Source: RH-AL1 sp964235705 (GTDB lineage Bacteria; Pseudomonadota; Alphaproteobacteria; Rhizobiales; Beijerinckiaceae). Taken from it: a stretch of DNA of 64,000 nt. This document shows positions 26,488-36,211 of this stretch, piece by piece; the stretch's first letter is position 1, and each line of letters opens with the position of its first letter. The notes beneath the pieces are model-generated. The model ran no database searches. It had not been told where the DNA came from and was given only the letters and a program-made list of their open reading frames with translations. The stretch spans positions 1 to 64,000 of the forward strand of contig CAXSDP010000006.1 in assembly GCA_964235705.1 (NCBI GenBank), written 5' to 3'. The translations under genes were made by a program, and so were the position numbers.

Positions 26488-27619
26488 CTAATCGACATCC
26501 TCGACCTGTCCGGGACCATCGCCGTACACGCGCTGCGCCAGGGCGGCTTCCATGAACGTGTCGAGACCGCCATCGAGGATCTCGTCGGGGGTACCGGAGG
26601 TGTGACCGGTGCGGAGGTCTTTCACGAGCTGATAGGGCTGGAGCACGTAGGACCGGATCTGGTGCCCCCACCCGATCTCCGTCTTGGACGCTTCCGTGGC
26701 GCTGGCCTCCGCCTCGCGCCGCGTCATCTCCGCCTCGTAGAGCCGCGCGCGCAGCATGTTCCAGGCCGTCGCGCGGTTCTTGTGCTGCGATCGCTCGCCC
26801 TGGCAGGCGACCACGATGCCCGATGGGATGTGGGTGATACGCACCGCCGAATCCGTGGTGTTGACGTGCTGTCCGCCGGCGCCCGACGAGCGGTAGGTGT
26901 CGATCCGGCAGTCCGACTCCTTCACGTCGATCTCAACCTTGTCGTCGATCACGGGGTAAACCCACACGGAAGCGAAGCTGGTGTGACGCCGCGCGTTGGA
27001 GTCGAAGGGCGAGATGCGGACCAGCCGGTGCACGCCCGACTCGACCTTGGCCCAGCCGTGGGCATTGTGGCCCTTGACCAGCAGCGTCGCCGATTTGATA
27101 CCGGCCTCGTCGCCCGCCGTTTCCTCGATCACCTCGACCTTGTACTTGTGGCGCTCGCCCCAGCGGGCGTACATGCGGAACAGCATGCGCGCCCAATCGC
27201 AGCTTTCCGTGCCGCCGGCGCCGGAATGAACCTCAATGTAGGTGTCGTTCGGGTCCACCTCACCCGACAGCAACGCCTCCACTTGGCGGCGCTCGGCGTC
27301 GAGCTTCAACGCGCGGAGCTGGTCGAGCCCCTCGCGCTCGGTGGGCGCGTCCTCCTCCGCCTCGCCGAGTTCGACGAGGGTCACGGCGTCCTCCAGATCG
27401 CGCTCGAAGCGGCCCAACGAACCGAGGCGCTCCTCAAGTTCGGTCCGCTCGCGCATGATCTTCTGGGCGGCGTCGGCATCGTTCCAGATCGCCGGGTCCT
27501 CGACCCTGGCGTTCAGTTCCGCGAGGCGGCGGGTCGCTGCGTCGACGTCAAAGATGCCTCCTCAGCAGTCCCATGGACTGCTTGATGTTCTCGACGAGCG
27601 CTTCGGCTTCGGCGCGCAT
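26488..27619 (-). CDS. prfB: Peptide chain release factor 2 with programmed +1 frameshift
   Basis: RF2 ends translation at UGA and UAA. The first 23 codons run from ATG 27619 to CTT at 27553-27551, where an in-frame TGA (27550-27548) follows. A +1 slip (CTT-T) resumes at GAC 27549 and continues to the stop, for a total of 376 residues. The main body has the G-G-Q motif S-S-G-A-G-G-Q-H-V-N for peptidyl-tRNA hydrolysis and the anticodon-like S-P-F region (V-R-I-S-P-F-D). A low RF2 level favours frameshifting, giving autoregulation. It sits between PBP1A and the rhomboid gene on the same strand. Confidence 0.95.
27547..27562 (-). promoter_or_regulatory. Programmed +1 frameshift site in prfB
   Basis: Reading the minus strand, AGGAGG (27562-27557), a 3-nt spacer, CTT, TGA and C form the classic RF2 recoding site. 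The internal Shine-Dalgarno stimulates slippage of the peptidyl-tRNA from CTT to TTT when RF2 is scarce. Confidence 0.95.
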
Positions 27620-27723
27620 GGATGGTCCTCGATGGCGGGTCGTCGGGTATCATGTGACGACCCGAGCATGGTTATAGGGACATGATCGCGGCCTGTCTGC
27701 CGCCCTGGATCACGTCGGCTCGG

Positions 27724-30138
27724 TCAATACAAGCCGCCCGTGCCGTTGCCGACCGCTTGATCCGAGTCGGCGTCGGGGTCCGGTTGACGGGTCGACGCCT
27801 CGCCGGACGCGTAGCCCTCCGGCGGCGCGGTGCCGGGCTTGAAGGCTTCCAGGATCGAGTTGGCGCCACTGGACCGCTGGCCCGATCGGGCGTCGACCGA
27901 GATCAGCTTGATGCCCGGGGGCACGCGGAACGGGATGTCGGGCTTGTTCTTCAGCGCCATGGTCATGAAGTCGCGGAAGATCGGCGCGGTGTAGTGCGAC
28001 GCCTGCGCCGACTCCCCGGACCCCAAGGAGCGCGGCCGGTCGTAGCCCATGAACACGCCGACGGCGAGGTCGGGCGAGTAGCCGACGAACCAAAGGTCCT
28101 TGGCCTCGTTGGTGGTGCCGGTCTTGCCGGCGAGGTGCTTGCCCACGTCCTTGATCCTCCGACCCGTGCCGCGCTGGATCACGCCTTCCAGGATGGAGGT
28201 GACCTGGTACGCGGTGAGCGGGTCGAGCACCTGCTCGCGCTTGTCGATCAGCTTGGGCTCCTCCTGCCCGTCCCATGTCGCCTCGTTGCAACCCTGGCAG
28301 GTCCGCTCGTCGTGGCGGTAGATCGTGTGACCCCAGCGATCCTGGATGCGGTCGATCAAAGTCGACTTGATCTTCCTGCCGCCGTTGGCGAGCATCGAGT
28401 AGGCCGTCACCATCCGCATCAGCGTCGTCTCGCCGGCGCCCAGCGACATGGACAGGTACGGCGGCAGGTCGTCGTAGATGCCGAAGCGCTTGGCGTACTC
28501 GGCGATGAGCGGCATGCCGACGTCGCGGGCGAGCCGCACGGTCATCTGGTTGATCGATTGCTCGACGCCGTAGCGCAGGGTGTGCGGGCCGCCCGACTTG
28601 CCCTCGAAGTTCTCCGGCCGCCACACGCCCAGGCCTGGTCCCAGGCTGATCTCGATGGGGGCGTCGAGGACGATGGAGGACGGCGTGTAGCCGTTGTCGA
28701 GCGCGGTCGCGTAGACGAACGGCTTGAAGGAGGAACCGGGCTGCCGCATCGCCTGCGTCGCGCGGTTGAACGCCGATTGGTCGAACGAGAAGCCGCCGGC
28801 CATGGCGAAGACGCGGCCGGTGTAGGGGTCCATCGCGACGATGGCGCCGCCGATCTCCGGGATCTGGCGCAAGCGGTAGGTGCCGGCCCGCCCGTCGATC
28901 GGCTCGGCGTAGACGACGTCGCCGGGCGTCAGGCCGTTGCGGCCGTTGCCGCGCGACCAGTGCAGGCCGGTCTGGACGAGCGTGCCGGTTTCGCGCTCGC
29001 GGTTGACCTGTCCGTCGGGGTCGCGCTTGGGCTGCAGGCCGATGCGGGCGTCGGCGCCGTTCATGTCGAGGATGACGGCGAGCCGCCAGGGCGCGACGTC
29101 GCCGAGCGCGGGGACATCGGCCAGAGGTGGTCCCCAGTCGCCGGCCGTCTCGACGTGGCGCATCGGGCCGCGGAAGCCCTGCGCCTCGTCGAAGCGGATG
29201 AGCCCATCGACCAGCGACTTGCGGGCGATCTGCTGCATCTTCGGATCGAGCGTGGTGCGGACGGACAGGCCGCCCTCGTAGAGCTTCTTCTCGCCGTAAC
29301 GGTCGCTGAGCTCGCGGCGCACCTCCTCGGCGAAGAAGCCGGCGGCGTAGGTGTTGGGCGACAGCGCGTGCTGCGTCACGCCCAACGGCTGCAGCTTGGC
29401 CTTGTCGCCGTCGGCGCGCGACACGTAGCCGTTCTCGACCATGCGGTCGATGACCCAGTTGCGCCGCTCGGTCGCCTTCTCCTTGTGCAGGAAGGGTTGG
29501 TAATTGTTTGGCCCCTTGGGAAGGGCGGCGAGGTAGGCGACCTCCGCCACGCTCAGCTCGTGGACCGACTTGCCGTAATAGTTGAGGGCGGCGGCGGCGA
29601 CGCCGTAGTTGCCAAGCCCGAGGTAGATCTCGTTGAGGTAGAGTTCGAGGATCTTCTCCTTCGAGTAGGCCGACTCGATGCGTATCGAGAGCAGCGCCTC
29701 CTTGATCTTGCGATCGAAGCTCCGCTCGTTGGTCAGGAGGAAGTTCTTGGCGACCTGCTGCGTGATGGTCGAGGCGCCCTGCACGTGGCGGCCGCCCTCG
29801 ACCATCACCAGCGTGGCGCGCGCGATCCCCTCGGGATCGACGCCGTTGTGCGTGTAGAAGTTCTTGTCCTCGGCCGAGATGAAGGCTTCCTTCACCAGGG
29901 CGGGGATGGCGGACGAGGGCAGGTAAAGGCGACGCTCGTGGGAATATTCGGCGAGCACGGAGCCGTCGCCGGCGTGGACGCGGGTCATCACCGGCGGCTC
30001 GTAGTTCTTGAGCTGCGTGTAGTCCGGCAGGTCCTTCTCGTACTTCCAGATGACCAGACCCGCTCCGGCGGCACCGATGACGAAGACGATCGTGCCCGTC
30101 GCGAAGATCAAGCCGAGGAAACGGGCTAGGAAACGCAT
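27724..30138 (-). CDS. mrcA: Penicillin-binding protein 1A (bifunctional transglycosylase/transpeptidase)
   Basis: This 804-residue inner-membrane enzyme polymerises and crosslinks peptidoglycan. It has an N-terminal anchor helix (L-I-F-A-T-G-T-I-V-F-V-I-G), a GT51 domain with E-D-K-N-F-Y near residue 87, and a transpeptidase domain with the active-site serine in G-S-S-F-K-P-F, then S-I-N and G-K-T-G-T. The ATG at 30138 precedes the anchor; the longer frame upstream is non-homologous. It lies between the amidase and prfB, a conserved alphaproteobacterial order. Confidence 0.94.
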   Translation of the reverse strand: MRFLARFLGLIFATGTIVFVIGAAGAGLVIWKYEKDLPDYTQLKNYEPPVMTRVHAGDGSVLAEYSHERRLYLPSSAIPALVKEAFISAEDKNFYTHNGVDPEGIARATLVMVEGGRHVQGASTITQQVAKNFLLTNERSFDRKIKEALLSIRIESAYSKEKILELYLNEIYLGLGNYGVAAAALNYYGKSVHELSVAEVAYLAALPKGPNNYQPFLHKEKATERRNWVIDRMVENGYVSRADGDKAKLQPLGVTQHALSPNTYAAGFFAEEVRRELSDRYGEKKLYEGGLSVRTTLDPKMQQIARKSLVDGLIRFDEAQGFRGPMRHVETAGDWGPPLADVPALGDVAPWRLAVILDMNGADARIGLQPKRDPDGQVNRERETGTLVQTGLHWSRGNGRNGLTPGDVVYAEPIDGRAGTYRLRQIPEIGGAIVAMDPYTGRVFAMAGGFSFDQSAFNRATQAMRQPGSSFKPFVYATALDNGYTPSSIVLDAPIEISLGPGLGVWRPENFEGKSGGPHTLRYGVEQSINQMTVRLARDVGMPLIAEYAKRFGIYDDLPPYLSMSLGAGETTLMRMVTAYSMLANGGRKIKSTLIDRIQDRWGHTIYRHDERTCQGCNEATWDGQEEPKLIDKREQVLDPLTAYQVTSILEGVIQRGTGRRIKDVGKHLAGKTGTTNEAKDLWFVGYSPDLAVGVFMGYDRPRSLGSGESAQASHYTAPIFRDFMTMALKNKPDIPFRVPPGIKLISVDARSGQRSSGANSILEAFKPGTAPPEGYASGEASTRQPDPDADSDQAVGNGTGGLY

Positions 30139-30426
30139 GCGTCGCGGGCCTTTCAGGCAATGTCCTGTCGCGCGGAGAACCCGGTCCACCGGGTCGAGGC
30201 CGACGAGTCGAGGCCGGTGACGTCCGCGCGCCTCACGTCGTGGCGAGGTCCTGGGCCTTTTTTGTGTCCCGAGTTGGGCTTGAGGCGCGCGCGCGCCCGT
30301 TAACCGCTCGGCTCCGGGCGGGAGCGCCGGTTTGTGGCCGCGATGCCACAAGGTGGGCCGGCGATGCCGATGTCGGATCCTGCGCCCAGGGTGAAGACCA
30401 TCGCCGGTGCGAAGGGGAATGGACGC

Positions 30427-31881
30427 TCAGCGCACGGGGTCGGCGTTGGTCGCTTGCTTCAACGGCATGGGAACGCCAGCCTGCGCCTTGGCGGGGCCTT
30501 GCCGGTCGGCGAAGTAGGAGATGATGGCTTCCGCCATGCGGTCGGTCGCCTTCTCGCGCCATTCGATCGAGACGAGCGAGGCCGCGTCCGTGGTGTTGGA
30601 AAGGTAACCCAGTTCGAGCAGGACGGAGGGCACGTCCGGCGCCTTGAGGACAACGAAACCGGCGGCGCGCTGCGGGTTCTTGTTCAAGCGCCCGGCGACC
30701 TTCCAGTAGTTCACGAGCGTGCGGGCGAAGACGTGGCTGTAAGCGCGGGTTTCCTGCCGGGTCAGGTCGAACAGGATGTCGTTGACGTCGGCCTTGTCCG
30801 TTTGCCCATCGACGCCGACCGCCGTGTCGGCGGCGTTCTCCTTGGCGGCCACCTTCGCGGCGTAGGCGTCGGACGCCTTGTCGGACACGGTGTAGACCGT
30901 GGCGCCCCCGACCTCGCCGGTTTCCGGCAGCGTGTCGGCGTGAATGGAGATCATGAGGGCGGCCTTCGACTCCCGCGCGATGCGCACGCGCTCGCTCAAG
31001 GGGATGAAGACGTCTGTCGAGCGCGTCATCACGATCCTGAACGTCCCGGTCGCTTCCAGCTTGGCCGCGAGCCTCGTCGCGAAGGCCAGGGCGATGTTCT
31101 TCTCGATGACGCCGTTGAAGATCGCGCCGGTGTCCGGGCCGCCGTGGCCGGGATCGAGGACGATCGTCACCGCGTCGGGGGCGGATCCCGGCGCCGCGAC
31201 ACCCGAGGGGGAGCGAAGCGAAGCGTTCGCGGCGAACCCGTCCGCCGAGGCCCCGGCACGCGCCGCGGCGCGGAAGGATGCCTTGTCCGTCTTCGCGAGA
31301 TCGACGATCAGGCGCGGCTTGCCAGCGACCACCCGCACGGAGGCGGACACGATCCTGGCCGGCGCCCCGAGGTCGACGACGATTCGCGATCGCCCGGGCA
31401 TCAGGAGGCCGAAACGGAAGGAGGCGATGAGCGGTGCCTTGCCGCTGGTCCTTGGGTGATCGGTGGCGGGCCGACCGGCGGCGGGGTCCATCGCGAAGTC
31501 GACCTGTGGGAGGTCGATGATCGCGCGATCGGGATCGGCGAGGACGAAAGCGGTCGGGGAAACGGTGGTCGATACGTCGAAGGCGAGCGTCGCGGTGTCC
31601 GCGCCGCCTTCGACCCTGACCCCCGTGATGGTGGCGACGGAGGGTTGCTGCGCCGCCGCCTGGGCGGCACGAGCACCAAGGAGACCGCCAGCCAACGCCG
31701 GACGGCACTCCCCCACGATCATGCCGAAGAGTATGACGCCTCCCAGCGCGGCACAGGCGAGCGAGGCACGAACGGATGCGAGACGTCGAAGCGCCGACGC
31801 GGCACGGTTGGACGGTATCGCCCATGGCCCGCGCGAGCGTCCATCGTGAGACGAGCGTCCGTCGTGAGAAAGGTGCCTCAT
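30427..31881 (-). CDS. N-acetylmuramoyl-L-alanine amidase with AMIN domain (AmiC-like)
   Basis: This periplasmic zinc amidase cleaves the amide between MurNAc and the stem peptide during cell separation. The 484-residue product has a long basic N-region with a duplicated S-H-D-G-R-S, a hydrophobic export segment, an AMIN targeting domain (about 80-200), and an amidase_3 domain with D-P-G-H-G-G (first zinc histidine), S-I-H-A-D, and L-L-E-L-G-Y with the catalytic glutamate. It is divergent from rne. Confidence 0.92.
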   Translation of the reverse strand: MRHLSHDGRSSHDGRSRGPWAIPSNRAASALRRLASVRASLACAALGGVILFGMIVGECRPALAGGLLGARAAQAAAQQPSVATITGVRVEGGADTATLAFDVSTTVSPTAFVLADPDRAIIDLPQVDFAMDPAAGRPATDHPRTSGKAPLIASFRFGLLMPGRSRIVVDLGAPARIVSASVRVVAGKPRLIVDLAKTDKASFRAAARAGASADGFAANASLRSPSGVAAPGSAPDAVTIVLDPGHGGPDTGAIFNGVIEKNIALAFATRLAAKLEATGTFRIVMTRSTDVFIPLSERVRIARESKAALMISIHADTLPETGEVGGATVYTVSDKASDAYAAKVAAKENAADTAVGVDGQTDKADVNDILFDLTRQETRAYSHVFARTLVNYWKVAGRLNKNPQRAAGFVVLKAPDVPSVLLELGYLSNTTDAASLVSIEWREKATDRMAEAIISYFADRQGPAKAQAGVPMPLKQATNADPVR

Positions 31882-32498
31882 ACGCCTGCCTTCCCGATCT
31901 CACGGTTCGCTCGCCACCGATCGGCGCGCCGAGCCTACGGCTTTAGCTCCGTCTGGTTAACAAGCCATGATCGCCACCGACGGCGAACGACGGCCCTGTG
32001 GCTGGATCGCCACAGACCATCTTGCCAAAAGCGAAGACGATCAGGTAGGGTGCGGCGTGTTTGGTTATGGCGAAGACGGCTTCGGCCGTCGGACCTTGGC
32101 TTGCCGCCCACCTGCCCCATCGTTCAAAGGGCTTGGGACGGTTGGTTCGAGGTCGATCGTCATCGGTGGTTCGCCGCGTACCTGACCCTTTCGGCACCGT
32201 TTGATGCCGCGTTGAGGTCTCGAGGACATGATCTGTCCTGAACGAGGGTTTTTGATCGGTGTCGCCTCGCCTGCCCTAGCAGGTGGCGAAGGCCCGCTGT
32301 CGCCACGCCCTGGTCCGCTCGCCACTCGACAGGTCGAATCGCCATGCGCCGGCCCTGTGCCGCGCGTGGGCGCACCGGCCTTGTTCCATCCATGCCCCGC
32401 CTCACCGAGGCAGGTCGCCCACGCATCCCCCCTCTTTTCGAGCCAAGCCGCGACCGCGCCTTCGCGTCCGTGTCGTCCCGCGCTCACGCGAGTTTCCC
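31882..32498. promoter_or_regulatory. Divergent region with long RNase E leader
   Basis: These 617 bp separate the amidase gene and rne and must hold both promoters. No gene is supported. A small hairpin (32223-32228 with 32234-32239) and a GC-rich stem near 32265-32290 lie in what would be the rne leader. RNase E regulates its own mRNA through the 5' leader in other bacteria; that this leader does so is inference. Confidence 0.4.
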
Positions 32499-35400
32499 AT
32501 GGCCAACAAAATGCTCATCGATGCGGCGCATCCCGAGGAAACCCGGGTCGTCGTCCTACGCGGCAGCAGGGTTGAAGAATTCGACTTCGAGTCGGAGAAC
32601 AAGAAACAACTTCGCGGCAACATCTACCTCGCCAAGGTCACCCGGGTCGAGCCCTCGCTGCAGGCGGCATTCGTCGAATATGGCGGCAACCGCCACGGCT
32701 TCCTCGCCTTCTCCGAGATCCATCCCGATTATTACCAGATCCCGATGAGCGACCGGCAGGCCCTGCTCGACGCGGAGGCGACGGAGCCTGAGGAGGAAGA
32801 GGAGCGCAAGCCGCGTCGCAGCCGGCGCCGTCGGGGCGGCGACAGGCCGGCCACCGCCGCGCGACGCCATGGCGACGAGACGATCAGCGAAACCGTCGAC
32901 GACGACGGCCCAACCGAGTACGGCGCCGATGACCAACCCTCGACGGGCGAATCCCTGGCGGGTGAATCCTTGGCGGGCGAGCTTGGGGAGCACGCGAGCG
33001 ACGACGACGGGGCCGCTCGATCGCCGGTCGAGGACGCCGGGTCCGGAGCCGGCGAGCGGACGGATGAAGGGTCGTCCCCAACACTCGAAGCGACGCCGAC
33101 GCACGAGGATCCCACCGCCGCCTTGATCGACCGCGCCGAACACGCCGGGGAGGCGCACGGCGGCCCGGACGCGACACCCAGCGCTTCCATGTCCCCCGAT
33201 GCCGCCGTCGAAGGCGCGATGGCCGAAACCGGCACCCTCGCCGAGGTCACGCCGAGCGACGTGACGCCCGTCGAGAAGATGATCGCCAAGTCCAACTCGG
33301 AACGTGCGGAGGCGTCGGACGCCACGGCGCGCGGCGACGCCGCCACTCCGGCGAACGACGATGCGATGACCGGCGACGCGACCCATGGTGACGCGACCCA
33401 TGGTGACGCGACCCATGGCGACGCGACCCATGGCGACGCGGCCACCGACGCCACCCCGACCAGCGATGCCGACGTTGATATCGGATCGAGCGAGGTCGCC
33501 GCCGCGCCCGCCTCGGACGACGACGCCTCCGGCGCGTCGCCGATCGAGGATGACGATGGCCGGGGCGACGGACGGTCGGGCGGCGACGGTCGACGCGGGG
33601 GGAACGGCCATCGCCGGCATGAGCGGTCGCGGCGTGATCAATCCCGGCGGGAGGGCCACGAGGACGAGGACGACGAAGAGGAAGAGCACGTCGAGCACCT
33701 CGGCGGCGACGCGATGGAGGAACTGCCCGTCCGCTCGTATCGCTCCCGTCGCCAGTACAAGATCCAGGAGGTCATCAAGCGCCGGCAAGTCCTGCTCGTG
33801 CAGGTCGTCAAGGAGGAGCGCGGCAACAAGGGCGCGGCGCTGACCACCTATCTGTCGCTCGCCGGCCGCTATTCCGTGCTGATGCCCAACACCGCGAAGG
33901 GCGGGGGGATCTCGCGTAAGATCACCGACGCCACCGACCGCCAGCGCCTGAAGTCGATCGCCCAGGACCTCGAGGTGCCCGAGGGCATGGGCGTGATCCT
34001 GCGCACCGCCGGCGCGTCGCGCACCAACGCCGAGGTCAAGCGCGATTTCGAATACTTGATGCGGATGTGGGAAACGGTTCGGGAAACCACCCTCAAGTCG
34101 CAGGCGCCGACCATGGTCTACGAGGAAGGCTCGCTGATCAAACGTGCCATCCGCGACCTTTACAACAAGGACATCGAAGAGATCGTCGTGTCCGGCGAGG
34201 ACGCCTATCGCGAAGCCAAGGATTTCATGCGGCTGCTGATGCCGACCCACGCCAAGAACGTGCAGCCGTGGCGCGACACCCAGCCGATCTTCACCAAAGC
34301 CGGCGCCGAGGCTCAGCTCGACGCGATGTTCTCGAGCCACGTCACGCTGAAGTCGGGCGGCACCCTCGTCATCAACCAGACGGAGGCCCTCGTCGCCATC
34401 GACGTCAACTCCGGCCGCTCGACCCGCGAGCACAACATCGAGGACACCGCGCTGCGCACCAACCTGGAGGCGGCGGACGAGGTGGCGCGTCAGCTCAGGC
34501 TGCGCGACTTGGCCGGCCTCATCGTGATCGACTTCATCGACATGGACGAGGGTCGCAACAACCGCGCCGTCGAGCGGCGGATCAAGGAAGCGCTCAAGGA
34601 CGACCGCGCCCGCATCCAGCTCGGCCGCATCTCGCATTTCGGCTTGATGGAGATGTCGCGCCAGCGCATCCGCACCGGCGTGCTGGAAGGCTCGACGGTG
34701 GTCTGCGAGCATTGCGCCGGGACCGGCATGATGCGTTCGACCTCCTCCATCGCGCTGCACGTCCTGCGCCTGCTCGAGGACGCGTTGATCGCCGACGCGT
34801 CACGCGACGTGACGGTGCTGACGCGCGGCGCCACCGGCCTCTACATCCTCAATCACAAGCGCTTCCACCTGGGCGAGCTAGAGGCGCGCTTCGGCGTGGC
34901 GGTGACGTTCGGGACCGACGAGCACCTGACCGGCATGACCTATTGCACGATCGAGCGCGGCGAGCCGGCGAGCGGCATCGTGCGGCCGATGCGCCAGGTG
35001 CCCGCCGACGAGCCGGAAGCGGATGATTTCGTCGAGGATGACGACGAGCTGGTGGACGCGCAGGTCGCCGCGCCAGGAGCCTCGGCGAGTGAACAGTCCG
35101 TCGCCGAGGACGGCGAGGGACAGGGCGAGGGACGACGCAAGCGGCGGCGGCGGCGCGGGCGTGGTCGGGATCGTGAGGGTTCCGGCATCAGCGAGGACGC
35201 GCCGCAGCCGGCCGACGACGCGCTGGGCTTCGTGGCCGACCTGGGTGAGGGCCGGATGGGGGCCGATCCGGACGACGACGAGGTGTCGGCACGCGGCGCG
35301 TCGCTCGACGGGATTGGCACGAACGAGGACCCCGATGGCCGCGGGGGTGGCGACACGGAAGCCGCCAAGGTCGGGGACGAGCAAGGCGACGAGGCGCGGG

Positions 35401-35903
35401 GTGAACCGCGCCGCCGTCGCTCGCGCAGGGGCGGACGCCGCACGCGCGAGGGACGCGAGCGTAACCCGGAGGAGGTCGAAGGGTCGGCGGATACCGAGCC
35501 GCGCTTCGGTGACGAGGATGGCGCCCCCTCCGAGGTACCGCTCGCGGCGCTCGGCGAGGTCGCCACCTTCGGCGAAGCGGAGCCTGTTCCATCGGCGCCG
35601 GCCCATGATCCCATCGCGTCGTCGGTCGATGATCGTCTTCGGGAGACCATCACGCGGGAACCGGTGACGACCGAACCGGGACGCGAGCCTGTTCCCGCCT
35701 CCATCGAGGAAGCGGCGGCCGTCATGCCGGAGACGGCGGAGACACCCGAGCGAGCACGGGCGACCGTCGCGGCGTCGGGCACCGAAGGTGACGCCGAGGC
35801 GCGCGCGCCGCGCCGTCCGGAGCCGGTCTCCTCCGAACTCGACCCGGCGCGGCCGAAGCGTTCGGGCTGGTGGTCGCGCGCCAAGGCGACGCTCGGCGGC
35901 TAG
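32499..35903 (+). CDS. rne: Ribonuclease E (rne) with acidic S1 insertion
   Basis: RNase E is the main endonuclease of RNA decay and rRNA processing and scaffolds the degradosome. The 1134-residue product starts M-A-N-K-M-L-I-D. The S1 domain is split near residue 88 by an acidic, low-complexity insertion of about 320 residues, then resumes at S-Y-R-S-R-R-Q-Y-K-I-Q-E-V-I-K. The catalytic aspartates lie in V-A-I-D-V-N-S-G and I-V-I-D-F-I-D, and the zinc-link is C-E-H-C. The C-terminal third (after about 830) is disordered with arginine-rich patches (K-R-R-R-R-R-G-R-G-R) for RNA binding. Such insertions are known in alphaproteobacteria; the four D-A-T-H-G repeats inside it are unusual. Confidence 0.95.
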   Translation: MANKMLIDAAHPEETRVVVLRGSRVEEFDFESENKKQLRGNIYLAKVTRVEPSLQAAFVEYGGNRHGFLAFSEIHPDYYQIPMSDRQALLDAEATEPEEEEERKPRRSRRRRGGDRPATAARRHGDETISETVDDDGPTEYGADDQPSTGESLAGESLAGELGEHASDDDGAARSPVEDAGSGAGERTDEGSSPTLEATPTHEDPTAALIDRAEHAGEAHGGPDATPSASMSPDAAVEGAMAETGTLAEVTPSDVTPVEKMIAKSNSERAEASDATARGDAATPANDDAMTGDATHGDATHGDATHGDATHGDAATDATPTSDADVDIGSSEVAAAPASDDDASGASPIEDDDGRGDGRSGGDGRRGGNGHRRHERSRRDQSRREGHEDEDDEEEEHVEHLGGDAMEELPVRSYRSRRQYKIQEVIKRRQVLLVQVVKEERGNKGAALTTYLSLAGRYSVLMPNTAKGGGISRKITDATDRQRLKSIAQDLEVPEGMGVILRTAGASRTNAEVKRDFEYLMRMWETVRETTLKSQAPTMVYEEGSLIKRAIRDLYNKDIEEIVVSGEDAYREAKDFMRLLMPTHAKNVQPWRDTQPIFTKAGAEAQLDAMFSSHVTLKSGGTLVINQTEALVAIDVNSGRSTREHNIEDTALRTNLEAADEVARQLRLRDLAGLIVIDFIDMDEGRNNRAVERRIKEALKDDRARIQLGRISHFGLMEMSRQRIRTGVLEGSTVVCEHCAGTGMMRSTSSIALHVLRLLEDALIADASRDVTVLTRGATGLYILNHKRFHLGELEARFGVAVTFGTDEHLTGMTYCTIERGEPASGIVRPMRQVPADEPEADDFVEDDDELVDAQVAAPGASASEQSVAEDGEGQGEGRRKRRRRRGRGRDREGSGISEDAPQPADDALGFVADLGEGRMGADPDDDEVSARGASLDGIGTNEDPDGRGGGDTEAAKVGDEQGDEARGEPRRRRSRRGGRRTREGRERNPEEVEGSADTEPRFGDEDGAPSEVPLAALGEVATFGEAEPVPSAPAHDPIASSVDDRLRETITREPVTTEPGREPVPASIEEAAAVMPETAETPERARATVAASGTEGDAEARAPRRPEPVSSELDPARPKRSGWWSRAKATLGG
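33375..33434 (+). repeat. Four tandem 15-bp repeats inside rne
   Basis: A 15-bp unit (gacgcgacccatggt or its c variant) occurs four times in a row with a partial fifth copy, encoding D-A-T-H-G each time. The in-frame unit keeps the reading frame whatever the copy number, so this site could vary between strains. Confidence 0.95.
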
Positions 35904-36211
35904 CGAAGCCACGGGCCTTCCTCGGCGGGAAGGCCCGATGCCCTGGGGAACGCGGCCACCGCGGCGTCCATGGAAGCGACCTGACGACCCTCACGACATG
36001 TCATCCTCGGATGTGTTTGTCGATCCGAGGGGAACCTCGTTAAGCGGCATCGTTGGCCAGGGACGGCGAGGGTGGCGTCGCGACACCTTGACTTGATCTC
36101 AACAAGATTACGCGCAAAAGCATCGTGGCTGACGGTTTCATGACCCTTCGACACCGCTTCGTCGAACGGCTTCCAGCTTGCCCCTCGCGCCACAGATGAA
36201 GGATCCGATCC
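35904..36211. other. Intergenic interval between rne and the DsbA-like gene
   Basis: This 308-bp gap holds a strong hairpin just after rne and the promoter for the next gene. No coding sequence is supported in it. Confidence 0.5.
35912..35937 (+). terminator. Hairpin after rne
   Basis: A 10-bp perfect stem (cgggccttcc 35912-35921 with ggaaggcccg 35928-35937) and a 6-nt loop follow the rne stop by 8 bp. No T-tract follows. Confidence 0.6.

Noticed and set aside
33375..33434. CRISPR-like repeat
   Set aside because: The 15-bp units are contiguous without spacers and lie in frame inside rne.
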